Positions 60,751-64,000 of a stretch of 64,000 nucleotides of DNA are shown here, piece by piece. Within the stretch, counting starts at the first letter, position 1. The number at the start of each line of letters is the position of its first letter. A program made the translations under genes and the position numbers. This DNA is from Enterobacter pseudoroggenkampii. GTDB lineage: Bacteria > Pseudomonadota > Gammaproteobacteria > Enterobacterales > Enterobacteriaceae. Below the pieces are notes generated by a model that ran no database searches, was not told the DNA's origin, and saw nothing but the letters and a program-made list of their open reading frames with translations. Location: contig NZ_JAPMLV010000001.1 of assembly GCF_026420145.1 (NCBI RefSeq), forward strand, positions 2,542,001 through 2,606,000, given 5' to 3'.

Positions 60751-62046
60751 TCAATGTGGTGCTTTTTCGCTGTCGTCCGCGTCCAGAATTTGTTCTTCCG
60801 GGCGAATTACCGAGATCAGCTTGAAAATCAGGCTCAGGCCCACGCCGACGATGGTCGCCAGCGCCATGCCTTTCAGCTCGGCCGCACCAATGTGCACCTT
60901 CGCACCGCTGACGCCGATAATCAGGATCACCGAGGTCAGGATCAGGTTCTGCGCCTTGCTGTAATCCACTTTGGATTCAATCAGCACGCGAATACCGGAG
61001 GCACCGATCACGCCGTACAGCAGCAGAGAAACGCCGCCCATCACCGGAACCGGGATGATCTGAATCGCTGCCGCCAGCTTGCCGACGCAGGAGAGCAGAA
61101 TGGCGATGATCGCCGCGCCGCCGATAACCCAGGTGCTGTAGACGCGGGTAATCGCCATCACGCCGATGTTTTCACCGTAGGTGGTGTTTGGCGTAGAACC
61201 AAAGAAACCGGAGATGATGGTGGAGAAACCGTTCGCAAACATGGAGCGGTGCAGACCCGGGTCGCGGATTAAATCGCGCTTAACGATGTTCGCCGTTACC
61301 ACCAGGTGGCCGACGTGCTCCGCAATCACCACCAGCGCCGCAGGCAGAATGGTGAAAATCGCAAACCATTCGAAGCGCGGCGTGTAGAAGGTTGGCAGCG
61401 CGAACCAGTGCGCCTCGGCAATCGGGGTGGTATCCACCACGCCCATCACGAAGGAGAGCGCGTAGCCCGCCAGCACGCCGATCAGGATCGGGATAATCGC
61501 CATAAAGCCGCGGAACAGCACGGAACCAAACACCGTTACGCCCAGGGTCACCAGCGAGATGATAATGGTTTTGGAATCCGGTGACTGGCCGTCAGCAGGC
61601 AGCAGACCGGCCATATTCGCCGCGACGCCCGCCAGTTCGAGACCGATGACGGCCACGATGGCGCCCATCGCCGCAGGGGGGAACATCACGTCCAGCCAGC
61701 CGGTACCGGCTTTCTTCACAATGAAGGAGACCAGGCAGAACAGCACGCCACACATGATAAAGCCGCCCAGCGCGACCTCATAACCCAGCGGCAGCGGCAG
61801 CAACAGCAACACCGGCGAGATAAAGGCGAAGCTCGACCCGAGATACGCCGGAATTTTGCCTTTACAGATGAAGAGGTACAGCAGCGTACCGATGCCGTTG
61901 AACAGCAGCACGGTAGCCGGGTTAATGTGGAACAGGATTGGCACCAGCACGGTTGCGCCAAACATGGCGAACAGGTGCTGCAAACTAAGCGGGATAGTCT
62001 GTAAAAGCGGCGGTCTTTCACTCACCCCGATAGCACGGCGCGTCAT
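60751..62046 (-). CDS. uraA: uracil:proton symporter UraA
   Basis: An NCS2-family inner-membrane uracil importer with fourteen TM segments, 431 residues against 429 in E. coli as I recall it. The difference comes from an in-frame CTGCCG repeat (LLPLPLGYE, about residues 82-90) at the end of TM3. Key uracil-binding regions (AEHVGHLVVTANI with the TM8 glutamate, and STPNTTYGENIGV with the TM10 glutamate) are intact. It is downstream of upp, and a terminator/attenuator lies between them. Confidence 0.95.
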   Translation of the reverse strand: MTRRAIGVSERPPLLQTIPLSLQHLFAMFGATVLVPILFHINPATVLLFNGIGTLLYLFICKGKIPAYLGSSFAFISPVLLLLPLPLGYEVALGGFIMCGVLFCLVSFIVKKAGTGWLDVMFPPAAMGAIVAVIGLELAGVAANMAGLLPADGQSPDSKTIIISLVTLGVTVFGSVLFRGFMAIIPILIGVLAGYALSFVMGVVDTTPIAEAHWFALPTFYTPRFEWFAIFTILPAALVVIAEHVGHLVVTANIVKRDLIRDPGLHRSMFANGFSTIISGFFGSTPNTTYGENIGVMAITRVYSTWVIGGAAIIAILLSCVGKLAAAIQIIPVPVMGGVSLLLYGVIGASGIRVLIESKVDYSKAQNLILTSVILIIGVSGAKVHIGAAELKGMALATIVGVGLSLIFKLISVIRPEEQILDADDSEKAPH

Positions 62047-62086
62047 AGTGTTTTCCTCTGAGTAGTATCGTTGTTGGTGTTTTATT

Positions 62087-62116
62087 CAAAAAAAAGCCGA
62101 CTATCAAAGTCGGCTT
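62087..62116 (-). terminator. terminator/attenuator between upp and uraA
   Basis: The stem AAGCCGAC / GTCGGCTT with a seven-base loop is followed on the minus strand by eight T's. Since uraA follows upp, this must be a partial terminator or attenuator limiting uraA expression. Confidence 0.9.
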
Positions 62117-62132
62117 ATTTATCGTTATTCGA

Positions 62133-62759
62133 TTATTTCGTACCAAAGATCTTATCGCCGGCATCGCCGAGCCCCGGGATGATGTACCCGTGCTCGTTCA
62201 GGCCCTGGTCGATAGAGGCGGTATACAGCTCAACGTCCGGGTGCGCTTTTTCCAGCGCCGCGATCCCTTCCGGTGCCGCAACCAGCACCAGCACTTTAAT
62301 GCTGCTGCAGCCCGCTTTTTTCAGTAGGTCGATGGTGGCAATCATTGAACCGCCGGTTGCCAGCATCGGGTCAACCACCAGCGCCATACGCTCGTCGATG
62401 TTGGACACCAGCTTCTGGAAGTAAGGAACCGGCTCGAGGGTTTCTTCGTTACGGTAGATCCCGACCACGCTGATGCGCGCGCTTGGCACGTGCTCCAGCA
62501 CGCCTTCCATCATGCCGAGACCGGCACGCAGGATTGGCACAACGGTAATTTTCTTACCTTTGATCTGCTCAACCTGCACCGGGCCGTTCCAGCCTTCGAT
62601 GGTGACTTTTTCCGTTTCCAGATCGGAGGTCGCTTCGTAGGTCAGCAGGCTGCCGACTTCAGAGGCCAGTTCGCGAAAACGCTTCGTGCTGATGTCATGC
62701 TCACGCATCAGGCCCAACTTGTGTTTAACGAGTGGGTGTTTCACTTCCACAATCTTCAT
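62133..62759 (-). CDS. upp: uracil phosphoribosyltransferase Upp
   Basis: Salvages uracil to UMP with PRPP. The 208 residues equal E. coli. The PRPP-binding motif [11 protein letters not shown] lies near 130-140 and the uracil loop is [12 protein letters not shown]. It precedes uraA in one pyrimidine-salvage operon. Confidence 0.98.
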   Translation of the reverse strand: MKIVEVKHPLVKHKLGLMREHDISTKRFRELASEVGSLLTYEATSDLETEKVTIEGWNGPVQVEQIKGKKITVVPILRAGLGMMEGVLEHVPSARISVVGIYRNEETLEPVPYFQKLVSNIDERMALVVDPMLATGGSMIATIDLLKKAGCSSIKVLVLVAAPEGIAALEKAHPDVELYTASIDQGLNEHGYIIPGLGDAGDKIFGTK

Positions 62760-62861
62760 TCTCTTTCTCCTCTGAATGGCATCCGCAAAAAAATCGCGGG
62801 ATTATACCGCTTTTTTCGGATTAGGCCATACCCATGTTGCTTGACAGGGATCAAGCAAAGA

Positions 62862-62890
62862 CAAAAAAGCCGGAGGCTGAGTTCCGGCTT
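62862..62890 (-). terminator. Rho-independent terminator of the bgl gene
   Basis: The stem AGCCGGA / TCCGGCT (62868-62874 with 62883-62889) is followed on the minus strand by TTTTTTG. It lies some 85 bp after the bgl stop, beyond a REP element. Confidence 0.85.
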
Positions 62891-62902
62891 GGGTGCGGGT
62901 TC

Positions 62903-62971
62903 TGCCCGGTGGCGCTGCGCTTACGCGGGCCTACGTGTATTGTAGGTCGGGTAAGCGTTAGCGCCACCCGA
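62903..62971. repeat. REP-type pair between bgl and upp
   Basis: cccggtggcgctgcgcttacgcgggcct and the inverted gtaggtcgggtaagcgttagcgccacccga form an imperfect palindrome of the same family as the other REP elements here. Confidence 0.8.
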
Positions 62972-62974
62972 CAA

Positions 62975-64000
<1,026 letters not shown>

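Overview
The window is chromosomal DNA of a member of the Enterobacteriaceae. Gene order and protein sequence follow the E. coli/Salmonella map from ypeA through the eut operon to upp almost gene by gene. The high GC content, the GC-rich REP-like repeats and the accessory insertions suggest Enterobacter, Lelliottia or a close relative rather than E. coli. The genus cannot be fixed from this sequence alone.

Layout. Positions 1-2480 hold ypeA (cut by the window edge), amiA (cell separation) and hemF (haem synthesis). Positions 2481-17258 hold a complete 17-gene ethanolamine utilisation operon, transcribed leftwards in the order eutS-P-Q-T-D-M-N-E-J-G-H-A-B-C-L-K-R. It encodes the microcompartment shell (S, M, N, L, K), the B12-dependent lyase and its upkeep (B, C, A, T), aldehyde, alcohol and acetyl-phosphate enzymes (E, G, D), the permease-like H, the acetate-kinase-type proteins P and Q, and the activator R. 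The prophage that splits eutA from eutB in E. coli K-12 is absent. Positions 17419-22903 hold maeB, talA and tktB (C4 and pentose-phosphate metabolism).

Positions 22904-33158 carry ygjH, ebgR and ebgA-ebgC-ygjI-ygjJ-ygjK. In E. coli this block sits elsewhere on the chromosome. Here it lies between tktB and ypfG and is bracketed by a 43-bp near-perfect direct repeat of REP type. It looks like a glycoside-utilisation unit under EbgR control. Positions 33159-55211 return to the E. coli order: ypfG, nudK, aegA, narQ, acrD, the 19-codon ypfM, yffB, dapE, ypfN, ypfH, tmcA, ypfJ, purC, bamC, dapA, gcvR, bcp, perM, bepA and yfgD.

Positions 55208-59876 hold four genes that break the E. coli yfgD-hda junction. 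One is a divergent helix-turn-helix protein that looks like a domesticated IS481-type transposase. The other three form a tight operon: an orphan Lac/chitobiose-type PTS IIC permease, an Ntn-hydrolase with all the hallmarks of glycosylasparaginase, and an M17 aminopeptidase. A strong CRP-type site sits at class II spacing in front of the operon. This is the most novel part of the window: a candidate system for using N-glycosylated asparagine or glycopeptide remnants. The window ends with hda (CUG start), uraA, upp and a GH1 6-phospho-beta-glucosidase cut by the right edge. I saw no rRNA, tRNA, CRISPR array or intact insertion sequence.
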